The position numbers were made by a program, and so were the translations under genes. DNA of 64,000 bases from Tragulus kanchil (taxonomy: Eukaryota > Chordata > Mammalia > Artiodactyla > Tragulidae). Of the stretch, positions 35,895-48,289 are shown in pieces; positions within the stretch are counted from its first letter, which is position 1, and every line of letters begins with the position of its first letter. The notes under the pieces are model-generated. The model saw nothing but the letters and a program-made list of their open reading frames with translations, searched no databases and was not told where the DNA came from. The stretch spans positions 142,060,854 to 142,124,853 of the forward strand of contig JAIOJX010000031.1 of assembly GCA_022376925.1 (NCBI GenBank), written 5' to 3'.

Positions 35895-38032
35895 CAGTCC
35901 TCCAAATAAATAAGTAAATAGATAAACACATGAAGTCATCATTTCTTCATTAGATCCTAGAAGCTATTTTACCAAATTTCAGTTTCTGTTTAAAGTTGCT
36001 AGATGCTATTCCAGCTGCCTGGAGCCGGATTCTTTCTAAAGCAAGAGTGAGCTGTTGGCCAGTGAATTCCACAGGCTCTTTTAAGAGAGCAGGTGACAAA
36101 GTTGCAGCAGTTCCTGGAATGTCAGGAAATCAGTGACAAACTCTGGGAGATTAAGGGAGTTGGGGTTTAAGAGTAGGAAAAGAAGCTACTTTTGGATAGA
36201 AACTGTTTCCAACACATGTGCAGCCATCCTGGGCCAAGAATAATACCATTTACATTCACCCTTATACCTTCAAGAAACATTACTTTGTTTTCTTGCATTA
36301 GTGGGATTGAGAATGTACCCTATTATAAATTATAAATAGCTTGACTTTAAAATATCGTGTTTCCTTCCATCTAACTTTATCTAGTACTTTGGGTCTAACT
36401 CTTGGGAGTAAGTCACTGGTTCAGTTTCTAGGCATCGCACTGGAAATCACCTGCCGCACAGGTTACCTCTATCCCACGTTAGGATGCTTTACTTGATTAC
36501 TAGGAGATGAAATCTCCCTCTGTCCACAAGCCTTGGTTACCTGCTGGCTCGCCCGTTTCCCTCCTAACCAGGAGGGGCCCATCCTTTTTCTTCTCAAATC
36601 CTATTTAATTTTCGCATTTCCTGATTTTTATCTTGGGAAAACAAAAGCCAGCTGCAATCAGTTAAGGCAACAGCTGAAGGATGCTTGGCAGGTAGAAGCC
36701 TTGCAGGTTTCAGCCTCCAATTGCAAGAAATGAAACGCAGCGTGTCAGGTTGCAGGGACATAGGCACCTCCCGGCTTTTGCTTGTCTGCCTATACACACA
36801 CACATGCACACACAGGCGTGCGCGTGCACACACACGCACGTCCCTTTTCTCGCCTCTTGCCCAGCATTCCCCTCACTTCCTACAGCTGTAATTCTAATCA
36901 GCAGAAGATACATCTTGCTTGAGCCAACCCTCCTTTCTCTGCAAATTTTTTTTGACACATTGATTACTATTTACCCAAATTTCAGTCCTCCAAATAAATA
37001 AGTAAATAGATAAACACATGAAGTCATCATTTCTTCATTAGATCCTAGAAGCTATTTTACCAAATTTCAGTTTCTGTTTAAAGTTGCTAGATGCTATTCC
37101 AGCTGCCTGGAGCCGGATTCTTTCTAAAGCAAGAGTGAGCTGTTGGCCAGTGAATTCCACAGGCTCTTTTAAGAGAGCAGGTGACAAAGTTGCAGCAGTT
37201 CCTGGAATGTCAGGAAATCAGTGACAAACTCTGGGAGATTAAGGGAGTTGGGGTTTAAGAGTAGGAAAAGAAGCTACTTTTGGATAGAAACTGTTTCCAA
37301 CACATGTGCAGCCATCCTGGGCCAAGAATAATACCATTTACATTCACCCTTATACCTTCAAGAAACATTACTTTGTTTTCTTGCATTAGTGGGATTGAGA
37401 ATGTACCCTATTATAAATTATAAATAGCTTGACTTTAAAATATCGTGTTTCCTTCCATCTAACTTTATCTAGTACTTTGGGTCTAACTCTTGGGAGTAAG
37501 TCACTGGTTCAGTTTCTAGGCATCGCACTGGAAATCACCTGCCGCACAGGTTACCTCTATCCCACGTTAGGATGCTTTACTTGATTACTAGGAGATGAAA
37601 TCTCCCTCTGTCCACAAGCCTTGGTTACCTGCTGGCTCGCCCGTTTCCCTCCTAACCAGGAGGGGCCCATCCTTTTTCTTCTCAAATCCTATTTAATTTT
37701 CGCATTTCCTGATTTTTATCTTGGGAAAACAAAAGCCAGCTGCAATCAGTTAAGGCAACAGCTGAAGGATGCTTGGCAGGTAGAAGCCTTGCAGGTTTCA
37801 GCCTCCAATTGCAAGAAATGAAACGCAGCGTGTCAGGTTGCAGGGACATAGGCACCTCCCGGCTTTTGCTTGTCTGCCTATACACACACACATGCACACA
37901 CAGGCGTGCGCGTGCACACACACGCACGTCCCTTTTCTCGCCTCTTGCCCAGCATTCCCCTCACTTCCTACAGCTGTAATTCTAATCAGCAGAAGATACA
38001 TCTTGCTTGGAGCCAACCCTCCTTTTCTCTGC
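35895..38032 (+). repeat. Direct duplication N (35895-36942 and 36983-38032)
   Basis: Copies of about 1048 bp, offset 1088, with a 40-base filler (36943-36982), the longest of the series. Near the end of copy 1 a G run and a T run are each one base shorter (about 36920 and 36934). Content is unique DNA with a CA-rich microsatellite. Confidence 0.95.
36794..36840. repeat. (CA)n compound microsatellite
   Basis: Interrupted CA/CG/TG run. Repeated at 37882-37928 by duplication N. The short frames here on both strands are low-complexity artefacts. Confidence 0.85.
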
Positions 38033-39060
38033 GCATTCTTAACCTCCTATCTTATGCATGGATCACTGGTTAGCTTAGAAATGCGCAGACACAAAGGAGA
38101 AGCTGACATTCGAGGTTTGACGGCCATAATGGCTGTTTATAAGCCTAATCCATCACGTTTAGTGGACACCTCCATTTTTGTCCCTCTGAAAAGGTATAAA
38201 TAATAAAATGGGATAGCTCCAGCTCGGAGGTGCCTTGGTAAATATTTTAACTATTTACAAGATCGCGCCAATAACAAAAGAGGCATCTGTACCATTCACC
38301 GAGGGGGCCCCAGTCATTAAAACAGACCCAGATGGTTCCTCCCATTCAACCAACAATAACATTTCTCGATGGCGGAGCTTTTGTGACACGGTTTACATTT
38401 TTGTTTCCATATCACATGGGGATATTCTGAACCGGTCTCTTTTTCTTCACTGCCCCCAGCAACCTTTCTAAAGAAACTCTCCCTAAATAGCCTATTCCAT
38501 CCGAAAAGAATGAGGCCGCGGAGAAAGATGGCAAATGCATGGTTCAAAGCCCAATTCAGAGACAAGTCTGAACAACTATACAGCAAGCCCTCTCCACGTC
38601 CAAATATTGACATGGGCCCACTCACTCTGTGGGTAAACACCCCCGTGGAGCCCTGGACGCGCCATGCCATCCTCGTCTCTGTCTCATTTCGTCTGAATTT
38701 ACCCTTTCCTCCAAGGCAGAGAGAGAGCGTGAGGAGGGGAGGACAGGGAACTTCAGGGATAACTTTTAAAGTTAAAGGTATTTCTTCTTTGTGGGTCTCA
38801 AGCCTGACGACGAGGGCCGGGTGGCAAACCCACTGTGAAGACAGGATGAAGCTTTTGAAATCAACCAGCAACGAAGAGTCCGTTTTTGCTCTGAGCCTGA
38901 ACAGAGCTGATGGAATCTGCAGTCCGAAGCTGTTTAGTGACTGCTGGAAACTTTGGCTCTTTCGAAAGCACCACGAAAGTCAACTTGTTAGTTACACAGA
39001 GATGGCAAAGAGAGATCAGGAGAACAGAGTGGCTGAGACACTCAGGTTCTGAAGTCAGAG
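38033..39060. promoter_or_regulatory. Candidate conserved non-coding block, CpG-retaining
   Basis: About 1 kb of unique DNA without recognisable repeats. It has a YY1-like word (GGCCATAATGGC near 38122), a forkhead-like CTATTTACAAG near 38250, and scattered CpGs (38264, 38300, 38367, 38516, 38655). Frames of 184 codons (38317-38871, minus) and 180 codons (38510-39052, plus) overlap each other. That suggests chance openness rather than coding, but an exon is not excluded. Function is inference. Confidence 0.35.
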
Positions 39061-39074
39061 TAAACCTGCTGATT

Positions 39075-39392
39075 TTTTTCTTACTGAAGTATAGTTGATT
39101 TATAATATCATGTTCATTTCAGGTATACAACACAGTGATCCAGTTTGATGTATGCTCGTATGTATATGTGTATATACATACATACACATACACACATATA
39201 TACATATGTACACATATACATATGTATATACATAAACCTATATATATATATATTTGTCCGAGTCTCTTCCCTTATAGGCTATTACAAAATGCCGAGTAGA
39301 GTTCCCTGTGCTATACAGTAGGTCCTTGCTGGTTATCCATTATATAGCGTGTATATGTTAATCCCAGCCTCCTAATGCGAGTCTAAGTTCTG
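39075..39392 (-). mobile_element. Artiodactyl L1 3' end with internal microsatellite
   Basis: The plus strand gives the reverse complement of the L1 3' UTR: 'ctgaagtatagttgatttataatatcatg', a TA/CA tract (39160-39252), then 'taggctattacaaaatgccgagtagagttccctgtgctatacagtaggtcc' and 'gtatatgttaatcccagcctcctaat'. Second copy at about 40200-40508 (duplication O). The tract lengths differ slightly between copies. Confidence 0.88.
39160..39252. repeat. TA/CA-rich microsatellite
   Basis: Compound TATG/CATA/CACA/TATA tract inside the L1 3' end, ending in a (TA) run near 39240. Its copy near 40287-40376 has one fewer CATA unit. Confidence 0.85.
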
Positions 39393-39599
39393 AGATGTGC
39401 AAATTACAGGAGGTAATATATTTAGAGCAGGAGCCCAGCACTCAGTAAAGGTGACTATAATTCATACTGACAAACCTACCTCAGAAAGATCAAATCTTCA
39501 GCAACTAGAAGATGAGACACACTGCAATTTCTGTGTATGCTCCCTGCAAACAGAATTTGCATCTGAAGTTTCTTTGTTGAGGGTTGAGGAAGGACACAA

Positions 39600-40080
39600 A
39601 CTAAAAAACAAACATGTAAAACCCTGTGACCCCTGCCCAGGTCTCTGAGAAGCCTAAATGTTCATCTCTTTTCCAAAGGCTCGGTTTAATTTTGGAACTC
39701 CCTCTTTCCAAATTTGGTCCATAAAATGAACAGCCTCTTTCTGAGTGGAACGTCACACCTCCAAATGAGTTCAAGCTGGTGCTGGGATTGTCCTTCGGAA
39801 TGTGAGATTTACATTTCACAGCTCCTGGCCAAGTAATGAATGAATCAGAGCTCGTAAACAAACGATCCTCGCTCCCCTTGTTCCATGGCCCCCAACGTGG
39901 GTGTGTGCAGCAAAGAAAATATTTATCCTGTTTGTGTGGTGCTGGGTTCCCCTGAATGGCCCACCAATAAAACAACATCATAAAGGGCATTTCACAGCTG
40001 AGCTTGCGATTTAATAAACAGATGCAAACAGAAGGCCTTGGAGGTCAACAATTAAAAATAAACCAGTCCAAGGTTCTCCT
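39600..40080. promoter_or_regulatory. Candidate conserved non-coding element
   Basis: Unique DNA with a CCACCAATAAAAC CCAAT-like word near 39961, GTAAACAAACG forkhead-like sequence near 39855, and AACAATTAAAAATAAA near 40048. No repeat family is recognised. A minus-strand frame of 129 codons (39601-39990) shortens to 86 in the second copy because of one indel, which argues against coding. Present again at about 40723-41205. Confidence 0.3.
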
Positions 40081-41251
40081 TGAATTCCCTTTCTATAAAG
40101 TCAAGGACCAGGTCCCACAGTTACACAGAGATGGCAAAGAGATCAGGAGAACAGAGTGGCTGAGACACTCAGGTTCTGAAGTCAGAGTAAACCTGCTGAT
40201 TTTTTTCTTACTGAAGTATAGTTGATTTATAATATCATGTTCATTTCAGGTATACAACACAGTGATCCAGTTTGATGTATGCTCGTATGTATATGTGTAT
40301 ATACATACACATACACACATATATACATATGTACACATATACATATGTATATACATAAACCTATATATATATATATTTGTCCGAGTCTCTTCCCTTATAG
40401 GCTATTACAAAATGCCGAGTAGAGTTCCCTGTGCTATACAGTAGGTCCTTGCTGGTTATCCATTATATAGCGTGTATATGTTAATCCCAGCCTCCTAATG
40501 CGAGTCTAAGTTCTGAGATGTGCAAATTACAGGAGGTAATATATTTAGAGCAGGAGCCCAGCACTCAGTAAAGGTGACTATAATTCATACTGACAAACCT
40601 ACCTCAGAAAGATCAAATCTTCAGCAACTAGAAGATGAGACACACTGCAATTTCTGTGTATGCTCCCTGCAAACAGAATTTGCATCTGAAGTTTCTTTGT
40701 TGAGGGTTGAGGAAGGACACAAACTAAAAAACAAACATGTAAAACCCTGTGACCCCTGCCCAGGTCTCTGAGAAGCCTAAATGTTCATCTCTTTTCCAAA
40801 GGCTCGGTTTAATTTTGGAACTCCCTCTTTCCAAATTTGGTCCATAAAATGAACAGCCTCTTTCTGAGTGGAACGTCACACCTCCAAATGAGCTCAAGCT
40901 GGTGCTGGGATTGTCCTTCGGAATGTGAGATTTACATTTCACAGCTCCTGGCCAAGTAATGAATGAATCAGAGCTCGTAAACAAACGATCCTCGCTCCCC
41001 TTGTTCCATGGCCCCCAACGTGGGGTGTGTGCAGCAAAGAAAAATATTTATCCTGTTTGTGTGGTGCTGGGTTCCCCTGAATGGCCCACCAATAAAACAA
41101 CATCATAAAGGGCATTTCACAGCTGAGCTTGCGATTTAATAAACAGATGCAAACAGAAGGCCTTGGAGGTCAACAATTAAAAATAAACCAGTCCAAGGTT
41201 CTCCTTGGAATTCCCCTTTTCTATAAAGTCAGGAGGACCAGGCTCCCACAG

Positions 41252-41600
41252 CTGCACCAGGGGGACTGAGGGGTGGGAAAGGTTTCGCAACCCCAGGGAG
41301 CTCCGGGAGATGGTACCTGTTCTCAGGGATTATTCCAACAAGTCCCTTTCTAACAAGAGAGGGCAACTTTGATAGCTGATGAAACACAACTAATGAACCC
41401 AAAGTAGCTGGAAAATGGCACAGTAACCTTGGCTGACAGCCAATGCTGCATCGCGATGTCTTTATTTTCTGTTTCCAATACATTAAATATTAGAGCCAAT
41501 GGTTTGAAACAGTAGCAAATCAAATTGGTTGGTTTTGGAATGAGTTCTGTACTGAAATTTGAAAGTGTGTGTGTATGTGTGTGTGTCATCTGCAAAAAAA
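41252..41600. other. Single-copy DNA with short GT run
   Basis: No gene recognised. A (GT)n run of about 20 bases lies near 41566-41587. The two short minus-strand frames here overlap in different registers. Confidence 0.4.
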
Positions 41601-41619
41601 CCAAGCCACTGAATAAAGG

Positions 41620-42330
41620 TTGGACAGCTAACCATGGTTATGAAAGGGTTTTACCTCAATTTGAGACTTCAACCCAGGGCCCAGACCTGATCGAACTCTG
41701 CTTGGGACTTGAACCCACGTGGCTGGAGCTTGAACCTAGCCAAAACCTGGTTTGGGACTCGAACCCACGTGGCTAAGGCTTAACTCCAGCCAAAACCCTG
41801 CTTGGGACTTGAATCCACATAGGACTCAATCCCGGCCAAAACCCTGTCTGGGACTTGAACCCACATAGCCAGGACTTAATCCAGTACTCACCCAACGTCT
41901 GGACCCACTGAGGCTCAGGTTCTTCATGCCTCAACACAGAAGGAATTCAGTGAGAGGCACAGTGATAGGCAAGAAGAGGATTTATTAGGATAGGATACTT
42001 GTAAGAGGTGCAAGCAGGCAGGCAGGAAAGCTCTGCTCTGCTCTCCCTTTCGATTGAGTGGGCAGCCATATATATAGGATGGTAGAAGACCGCCCCCTCC
42101 TCAAGTAGATGCAGATGCAGGACATACATCATTGGTTGCTTCTTCACCAGCTATTCGTTCATCAGCTGTTTATACCCAGTTGAACCTGCTTTCCTGAACA
42201 AGGAGCAGCTGTCCTGAGTTATCATCAACTCACTGGCCTCCCAACTTTTCTCAGGTGTCTCCCTTCTACCTACCATCCCCTACTAGGACTCTACAACCAC
42301 CTACCTATTCTACTCTGTCCCTATCAGTTA
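41620..42330 (-). mobile_element. Endogenous retrovirus LTR, partial (U3-R-U5 and array)
   Basis: On the minus strand a TATA-like box (CTATATATATGGC, about 42064-42076) is followed about 95 bases on by AATAAA (41979-41984), then a U5-like region with the pattern seen in ruminant ERV LTRs. Further 3' lies a ~50-bp tandem array (41662-41895). The right part (about 42160-42330) is repeated at 43281-43450 by duplication P. No retroviral coding frame is present. The family name is not assigned. Confidence 0.6.
41662..41895 (-). repeat. Tandem array, ~50-bp unit, five degenerate units
   Basis: Units begin with TGGGACTTGAACCCA-like sequence at 41662 (degenerate), 41703, 41753, 41803 and 41849, giving spacings 41, 50, 50 and 46. 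On the minus strand each unit holds GGGTTCAAGTCCCA or GGGTTCGAGTCCC, close to the Pol III B-box consensus, followed by 'agcagggttttggctgg'-like sequence. The array sits downstream of the LTR-like TATA and AATAAA. Confidence 0.85.
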
Positions 42331-44398
42331 GGGCTTCCTTGATAGCTCTGCTGTTAAAGAATCCACCTGCAAAGCAGGATATCTGGGTTCAGTCCCTGGT
42401 TTGAGAAGATCCTTGGAGAAGGGATAGGATAGTCACTCCAGTATTCTTGGGCTTCCCTGGTGGTTCAGATGGTAAAGAATCTGCCTGAAATGCAGGAGAC
42501 CTGGGTTTAGTCCCTGGGTTGGGAAGATCTCCTGGAGGAGGGCATAGCAATCCACTCCAGTATTCTTGCCTGGAGAATCCCCATGGACAGAGGAGCCCGC
42601 GGGCTGCAGTCCACGGGGTCACAAAGAGTTGGACATGACTGAGAGACTAAGCAAGGCACAGGCACCATCCAGTTCCACTTTTTCCCCGGCCCCTCTAGTC
42701 ACTGCTGAGATCAAGACTGTCCACCAGCATGGGCACACCTGTCAGTGGTATCTTATTCCACTTTAACTGTGCCACCTCTAACTTCTCCACCATGTCTTCC
42801 TGCCTCATTTTTCTCTGAAGTTGCAAAGGTGGGTTAGAGTAGTACCTGGTTGTTGGCTGAAAACATTGGCTAAGGATTCTGTGAGGTTATCCACGCAAAG
42901 CTCTTAAGATAGTCTTTACAAACAGCAAGGACTCAAAAATACTAGTTCTTTTCAATAGTATCTGTATCGTCTTTGAGGCCCCCCTTTCTGCTGGACAGGA
43001 ACATTCCACTGTGGCAGGTCACACTCACCTATTTTGAGAAGCTGTTGAAGGCCAGTAAGCCCCTCATTCTGACAGCTTCACCCTCAGAAATCCCAAATGC
43101 CTTTACAACTAATGCCTCCTGCCTCCTTCCCACATTCCTCTGCTGATAAGAGGGGAAATGAAGGATGGTTTTAAAGATTACCATTTGCTATAGGGGAAGA
43201 CCTCCCATGAGGGGCCTTCTGTCTCTGGCAGGCAGTGGGGAGCCCTGCATCATGTGCTGCCCCGCACAGCGCTCCTCCTTCATCAGCTGTTTATACCCAG
43301 TCAAGCCTGCTTGACTGAATAAGGAGCAGCTCTCCTGAGTTATCATCAACTCACTGGCCTCCCAACTTTTCTCAGGTGTCTCCTTCTACCTACCATCCCC
43401 TACTAGGACTCTACAACCACCTACCTATTCTACTCTGTCCCTATCAGTTAGGGCTTCCTTGATAGCTCTGCTGTTAAAGAATCCACCTGCAAAGCAGGAT
43501 ATCTGGGTTCAGTCCCTGGTTTGAGAAGATCCTTGGAGAAGGGATAGGATAGTCACTCCAGTATTCTTGGGCTTCCCTGGTGGTTCAGATGGTAAAGAAT
43601 CTGCCTGAAATGCAGGAGACCTGGGTTTAGTCCCTGGGTTGGGAAGATCTCCTGGAGGAGGGCATAGCAATCCACTCCAGTATTCTTGCCTGGAGAATCC
43701 CCATGGACAGAGGAGCCCGGCGGGCTGCAGTCCACGGGGTCACAAAGAGTTGGACATGACTGAGAGACTAAGCAAGGCACAGGCACCATCCAGTTCCACT
43801 TTTTCCCCGGCCCCTCTAGTCACTGCTGAGATCAAGACTGTCCACCAGCATGGGCACACCTGTCAGTGGTATCTTATTCCACTTTAACTGTGCCACCTCT
43901 AACTTCTCCACCATGTCTTCCTGCCTCATTTTTCTCTGAAGTTGCAAAGGTGGGTTAGAGTAGTACCTGGTTGTTGGCTGAAAACATTGGCTAAGGATTC
44001 TGTGAGGTTATCCACGCAAAGCTCTTAAGATAGTCTTTACAAACAGCAAGGACTCAAAAATACTAGTTCTTTTCAATAGTATCTGTATCGTCTTTGAGGC
44101 CCCCCTTTCTGCTGGACAGGAACATTCCACTGTGGCAGGTCACACTCACCTATTTTGAGAAGGTGTTGAAGGCCAGTAAGCCCCTCATTCTGACAGCTTC
44201 ACCCTCAGAAATCCCAAATGCCTTTACAACTAATGCCTCCTGCCTCCTTCCCACATTCCTCTGCTGATAAGAGGGGAAATGAAGGATGGTTTTAAAGATT
44301 ACCATTTGCTATAGGGGAAGACCTCCCATGAGGGGCCTTCTGTCTCTGGCAGGCAGTGGGGAGCCCTGCATCATGTGGTGCACCGCACAGCGCTCCTC
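42160..44398 (+). repeat. Direct duplication P (42160-43277 and 43281-44398)
   Basis: Copies of about 1118 bp, offset 1121-1120-1121, separated by about 3 bases. Mismatches concentrate in the first 40 bases of copy 2 and the last 20 of copy 1. One G is missing in copy 1 near 42598 and one C in copy 2 near 43383. One internal substitution lies near 43042/44163 (C/G). The pair contains an LTR end and a SINE dimer. Confidence 0.95.
42331..42658 (+). mobile_element. Bov-A type SINE pair (truncated plus full)
   Basis: A first SINE (42331-42448) runs from its head to 'cactccagtattctt' and is joined directly to a second, complete one (42449-42658) that starts GGGCTTCCCTGGTGGTTCAG and ends 'agagttggacatgactgagagacta'. 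This is either a Bov-A2-style dimer or one insertion into another. Repeated at about 43451-43780 by duplication P. Confidence 0.85.
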
Positions 44399-45266
44399 TC
44401 CACCGCCATCCTGAGCACCTTCCATGTGATGTGCTGGTGATCTGGTTTATGGAGCTGGTCTATGCACATAGAAGCTTCCTGGACTCCTGGTCCTCACACC
44501 AGGGGACAGGGAGATGAGTCTAAGTCTTGGTATTCTGGTGGGTCTCCCAAATATACCAGGGGGTTTTCCACACTGCCTTGAGGCTCATCTTTGGGAATTT
44601 GGGTGTTTTCTGGTTATTGGGGGTCTCTTCCCTTCAAATTAGTTACATTGGAATTAAACACACTTGAGTACAAGTCCCTCCCCTGCTTTTCTTTCCCTTT
44701 TTAAAGGAATAGGAAAATACAAAAAATGGTAGTGAACATGACTCAGAATTAGTCTCTTCCTTGTCTTGATATCGAAGGCATATTTTTCTCTTCTGCAATG
44801 AGGTTTTTTTTTTTTTTTAAAGAAGATCCTCTCTTAGGCACTTTTTCATCCACTTCTTAGGACAAGCCTGATGAAGGGCTATTATCAATTTAATGTCACC
44901 AAAGGAAAAAATCAGGATTCAGAGTGGATATAGCCTCCTTCCAATCACATCTTTTTTAGTAGCATAATTGACTATTTTTAAATACATAACCTCCATTTTT
45001 CCATTTTGGTATAGAACTGAACTTAAAACATACTAAGGTGAAATACAGAATTCATACAGGAAAATGTTGAAACTATCAATGCAGAGTTTATCAAGTAATC
45101 ATAGGTAGAGCTGCCTGAGTGACTTCAGTCCAGGTCAGGGCCGAGACCGTCCATCTCATCCCTTTTGTCCCTTCCTGATCAGGATACTCAGAACAGACAG
45201 AGCCACTATTTCAACATTTCTGATCATCATTTTCTTCCTTTATCTGTGGTTTTATCACCTGAGTAC
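44399..45266. other. Single-copy DNA, no gene recognised
   Basis: Contains a poly-T run at 44806-44818. No repeat family or coding signature is recognised. Confidence 0.4.
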
Positions 45267-47443
45267 TGATAAGCAATATGGTTGAATTTGCTTCTTTTTG
45301 AACTTTTATAGGGATACATGCACAGTGCCTTTATCCAGTGGTGTAGTCTTTCTTTTCTTCAATAGCAGCTCTGTAAGACTCACCCATGTCAATGAATGAA
45401 GGCTTGGCACATTCATCATCTTTATGGCTGTAATATTTTTTGTTCTAGGACTGTTTCCTGATTTATCTGCCCATTCTACGTTGGTTGCCATCTGAGCTGT
45501 TTCCAGTTTTGGTAATGATAAAGATAAATGATAAAGAGAGGTGATGGTGTGAGCTGAACATTTAAGAGGACTTGCATGTTTCTATCTACACTCCTCCATC
45601 TCTGTCGTCAAGACTTGAAGGTCCTGGGCATGCTCTGTTGCTCATGTGAGGAGGAGGATGAAAGACATGGGGAACCATGTGAACTTGGAAGACCAACCAG
45701 GAGCAAGGTCTACCATAGTCAGCTGAATTCCATGAGTGCATAAGCAATGAATGCTTATTATTGTACAATACAAGTATTTTGCAGTCATGTATTCTGCAAT
45801 AATATTTAGCAATAAGTAATACAAGCTGCTGTAGGTAATGCTTATAAATTTATACATGTTCATGTCAGAATTAATCATTTTAACTCAGATTTCTCAAATA
45901 CCAAAACCTGAGTTCTTCCCATCGTACTGGACCTTAAGTTTTTTTTTTTTTTTTTTAAGTAGCATCAGTGGATCATGTCACATAGAGTTAGAAATCACAC
46001 TCCTAAGCTAGGAGTCTAAGTGTGAAACTCCACCTATGGTTGTTATGAGCGTTCTCTGTATTTTGTTTGTTTGTTTGTATCTTTATTTAATATTGGAAAA
46101 CTTCAGCTCTTTTTTTTCCCATTTACTGGGAGTATTTCAGGTGCTTGGAATTCTCTTTCTTTGTTTTAATTTCTAAGCCCTTTAGCAAAAATCGTGGAAT
46201 GATCATACAGAAAAGATATCCAGAAACCCAGATCAATACTTTCACTTACCAGCTTGAATCCAGGGCTCTTGAACTGACGACCTTTAGGACAAATTTAATC
46301 CATAGATGGGTTTTATTTAGTCTGCAGAGTTAAGACATTTTTCAGCCAACATGTGATAAGCAATATGGTTGAATTTGCTTCTTTTTGAACTTTTATAGGG
46401 ATACATGCACAGTGCCTTTATCCAGTGGTGTAGTCTTTCTTTTCTTCAATAGCAGCTCTGTAAGACTCACCCATGTCAATGAATGAAGGCTTGGCACATT
46501 CATCATCTTTATGGCTGTAATATTTTTTGTTCTAGGACTGTTTCCTGATTTATCTGCCCATTCTACGTTGGTTGCCATCTGAGCTGTTTCCAGTTTTGGT
46601 AATGATAAAGATAAATGATAAAGAGAGGTGATGGTGTGAGCTGAACATTTAAGAGGACTTGCATGTTTCTATCTACACTCCTCCATCTCTGTCGTCAAGA
46701 CTTGAAGGTCCTGGGCATGCTCTGTTGCTCATGTGAGGAGGAGGATGAAAGACATGGGGAACCATGTGAACTTGGAAGACCAACCAGGAGCAAGGTCTAC
46801 CATAGTCAGCTGAATTCCATGAGTGCATAAGCAATGAATGCTTATTATTGTACAATACAAGTATTTTGCAGTCATGTATTCTGCAATAATATTTAGCAAT
46901 AAGTAATACAAGCTGCTGTAGGTAATGCTTATAAATTTATACATGTTCATGTCAGAATTAATCATTTTAACTCAGATTTCTCAAATACCAAAACCTGAGT
47001 TCTTCCCATCGTACTGGACCTTAAGTTTTTTTTTTTTTTTTTTAAGTAGCATCAGTGGATCATGTCACATAGAGTTAGAAATCACACTCCTAAGCTAGGA
47101 GTCTAAGTGTGAAACTCCACCTATGGTTGTTATGAGCGTTCTCTGTATTTTGTTTGTTTGTTTGTATCTTTATTTAATATTGGAAAACTTCAGCTCTTTT
47201 TTTTCCCATTTACTGGGAGTATTTCAGGTGCTTGGAATTCTCTTTCTTTGTTTTAATTTCTAAGCCCTTTAGCAAAAATCGTGGAATGATCATACAGAAA
47301 AGATATCCAGAAACCCAGATCAATACTTTCACTTACCAGCTTGAATCCAGGGCTCTTGAACTGACGACCTTTAGGACAAATTTAATCCATAGATGGGTTT
47401 TATTTAGTCTGCAGAGTTAAGACATTTTTTTCAGCCAACATGT
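45267..47443 (+). repeat. Direct duplication Q (45267-46355 and 46354-47443)
   Basis: Copies of about 1089 bp abut, offset 1087, rising to 1089 after a T run that is two bases shorter at the very end of copy 1 (about 46340). A poly-T tract (45940-45957 and its copy) and a (GTTT) run near 46063 lie inside. Short minus-strand frames recur in both copies and have no domain. Confidence 0.95.
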
Positions 47444-47814
47444 GAAAGAAACCAAGGATTTCACCAAAAATAAAATAGATTTTAAAGTTTTCTAGAACTA
47501 TCAGCGTATTTGGCAATAATGGGTCTGTACTGCTGCACATTGAACACTTAATGAAGTGGAGAAGCGGGTGTCCTCTTTGATGGACACTGTCTTTAATTTG
47601 CCACACTCCCACTATTCCCTGTTGCTCTCCCAAACGGACACTGAGCATTGGTTGCCATTTGTAACACCCCTTGTGATACTGTTTTTTAGGGATGGAGAAA
47701 TATTTCTCTGGACCCATGGAAAAATGGAAAAATAAATGAGATTGAAAGTTCTAATTTATTTTTCTCACACATTCAATGACAAATATGCAATAAGATCTTG
47801 TTTCTCAGTTCTGG
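47444..47814. other. Single-copy DNA, no gene recognised
   Basis: A minus-strand frame of 105 codons (47400-47717) starts in unique DNA and shows no domain. No repeat recognised. Confidence 0.4.
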
Positions 47815-47934
47815 CTCTCAAACCTTCAATGACTCCCTGTTATTTTTAAAATACAGTCAAAATGCCTTAGCCGTATATGCAATTAATTCACAGTCTTACA
47901 TTCAAACCTCCTCTATAGTGACATCTCCTGTGCT

Positions 47935-47969
<35 letters not shown>

Positions 47970-48250
47970 GTATGTATCTTAGGTTCTAGAAATCCTATAT
48001 AACCCTAAACTTCTGCATTTTCTGGATTCCACTGCTCATTTCACATCATTTTATTTTGACCTGTGTTATTTTTTTCCTCCTGATTTGTCCATCTTTCTTA
48101 AATGCCATTCATCTCCTTCCCTTCTGTTAAGATCTTGTTCAACTGCCAAAGGATTCTTCTTCTGCTTTCTCTGTGGCCTTCTGTCAATATTAATTGTCTG
48201 GGATCTTTTGGATCATCACCTCTATGTAGCATCATTTCAAAATATTTTTT
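47815..48250 (-). mobile_element. L2 3' region, diverged
   Basis: The plus strand follows the reverse complement of an L2 end: 'ccttcaatgactccctgttatttttaaaatacagtc' and, after a (CA)n run, 'atttcacatcatttta...cttaaatgccattcatctcc' and 'gatcttgttcaactgcc'. Confidence 0.6.
47937..47967. repeat. (CA)n microsatellite
   Basis: About 15 uninterrupted AC units inside the L2 remnant. Confidence 0.95.
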
Positions 48251-48289
48251 TTCTGCCTTATGAGCATGCACAGAACGATAGCTAAACTG

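Larger units (their letters stand above)
38991..41251 (+). repeat. Direct duplication O (38991-40120 and 40120-41251)
   Basis: Copies abut; the offset goes from 1129 to 1123 and then grows again to about 1131. Copy 2 lost AG near 40140 and one CATA unit in the microsatellite. Copy 1 is missing five or more single bases over its last 45 bases (40078-40120) compared with 41200-41251. Both sets of indels face the join. Confidence 0.95.

Noticed and set aside
38317..39052. Overlapping frames of 184 (minus) and 180 (plus) codons as genes
   Set aside because: The two overlap on opposite strands, neither has a recognisable domain or a convincing exon boundary. Treated as possible regulatory DNA instead.
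41662..41895. CRISPR-like array of ~50-bp repeats
   Set aside because: The spacing has no unique spacers, the repeats are degenerate and contiguous, and the context is a mammalian LTR.
41620..42330. Complete endogenous retrovirus
   Set aside because: Only LTR-type signals were found; no gag, pol or env frame lies alongside.
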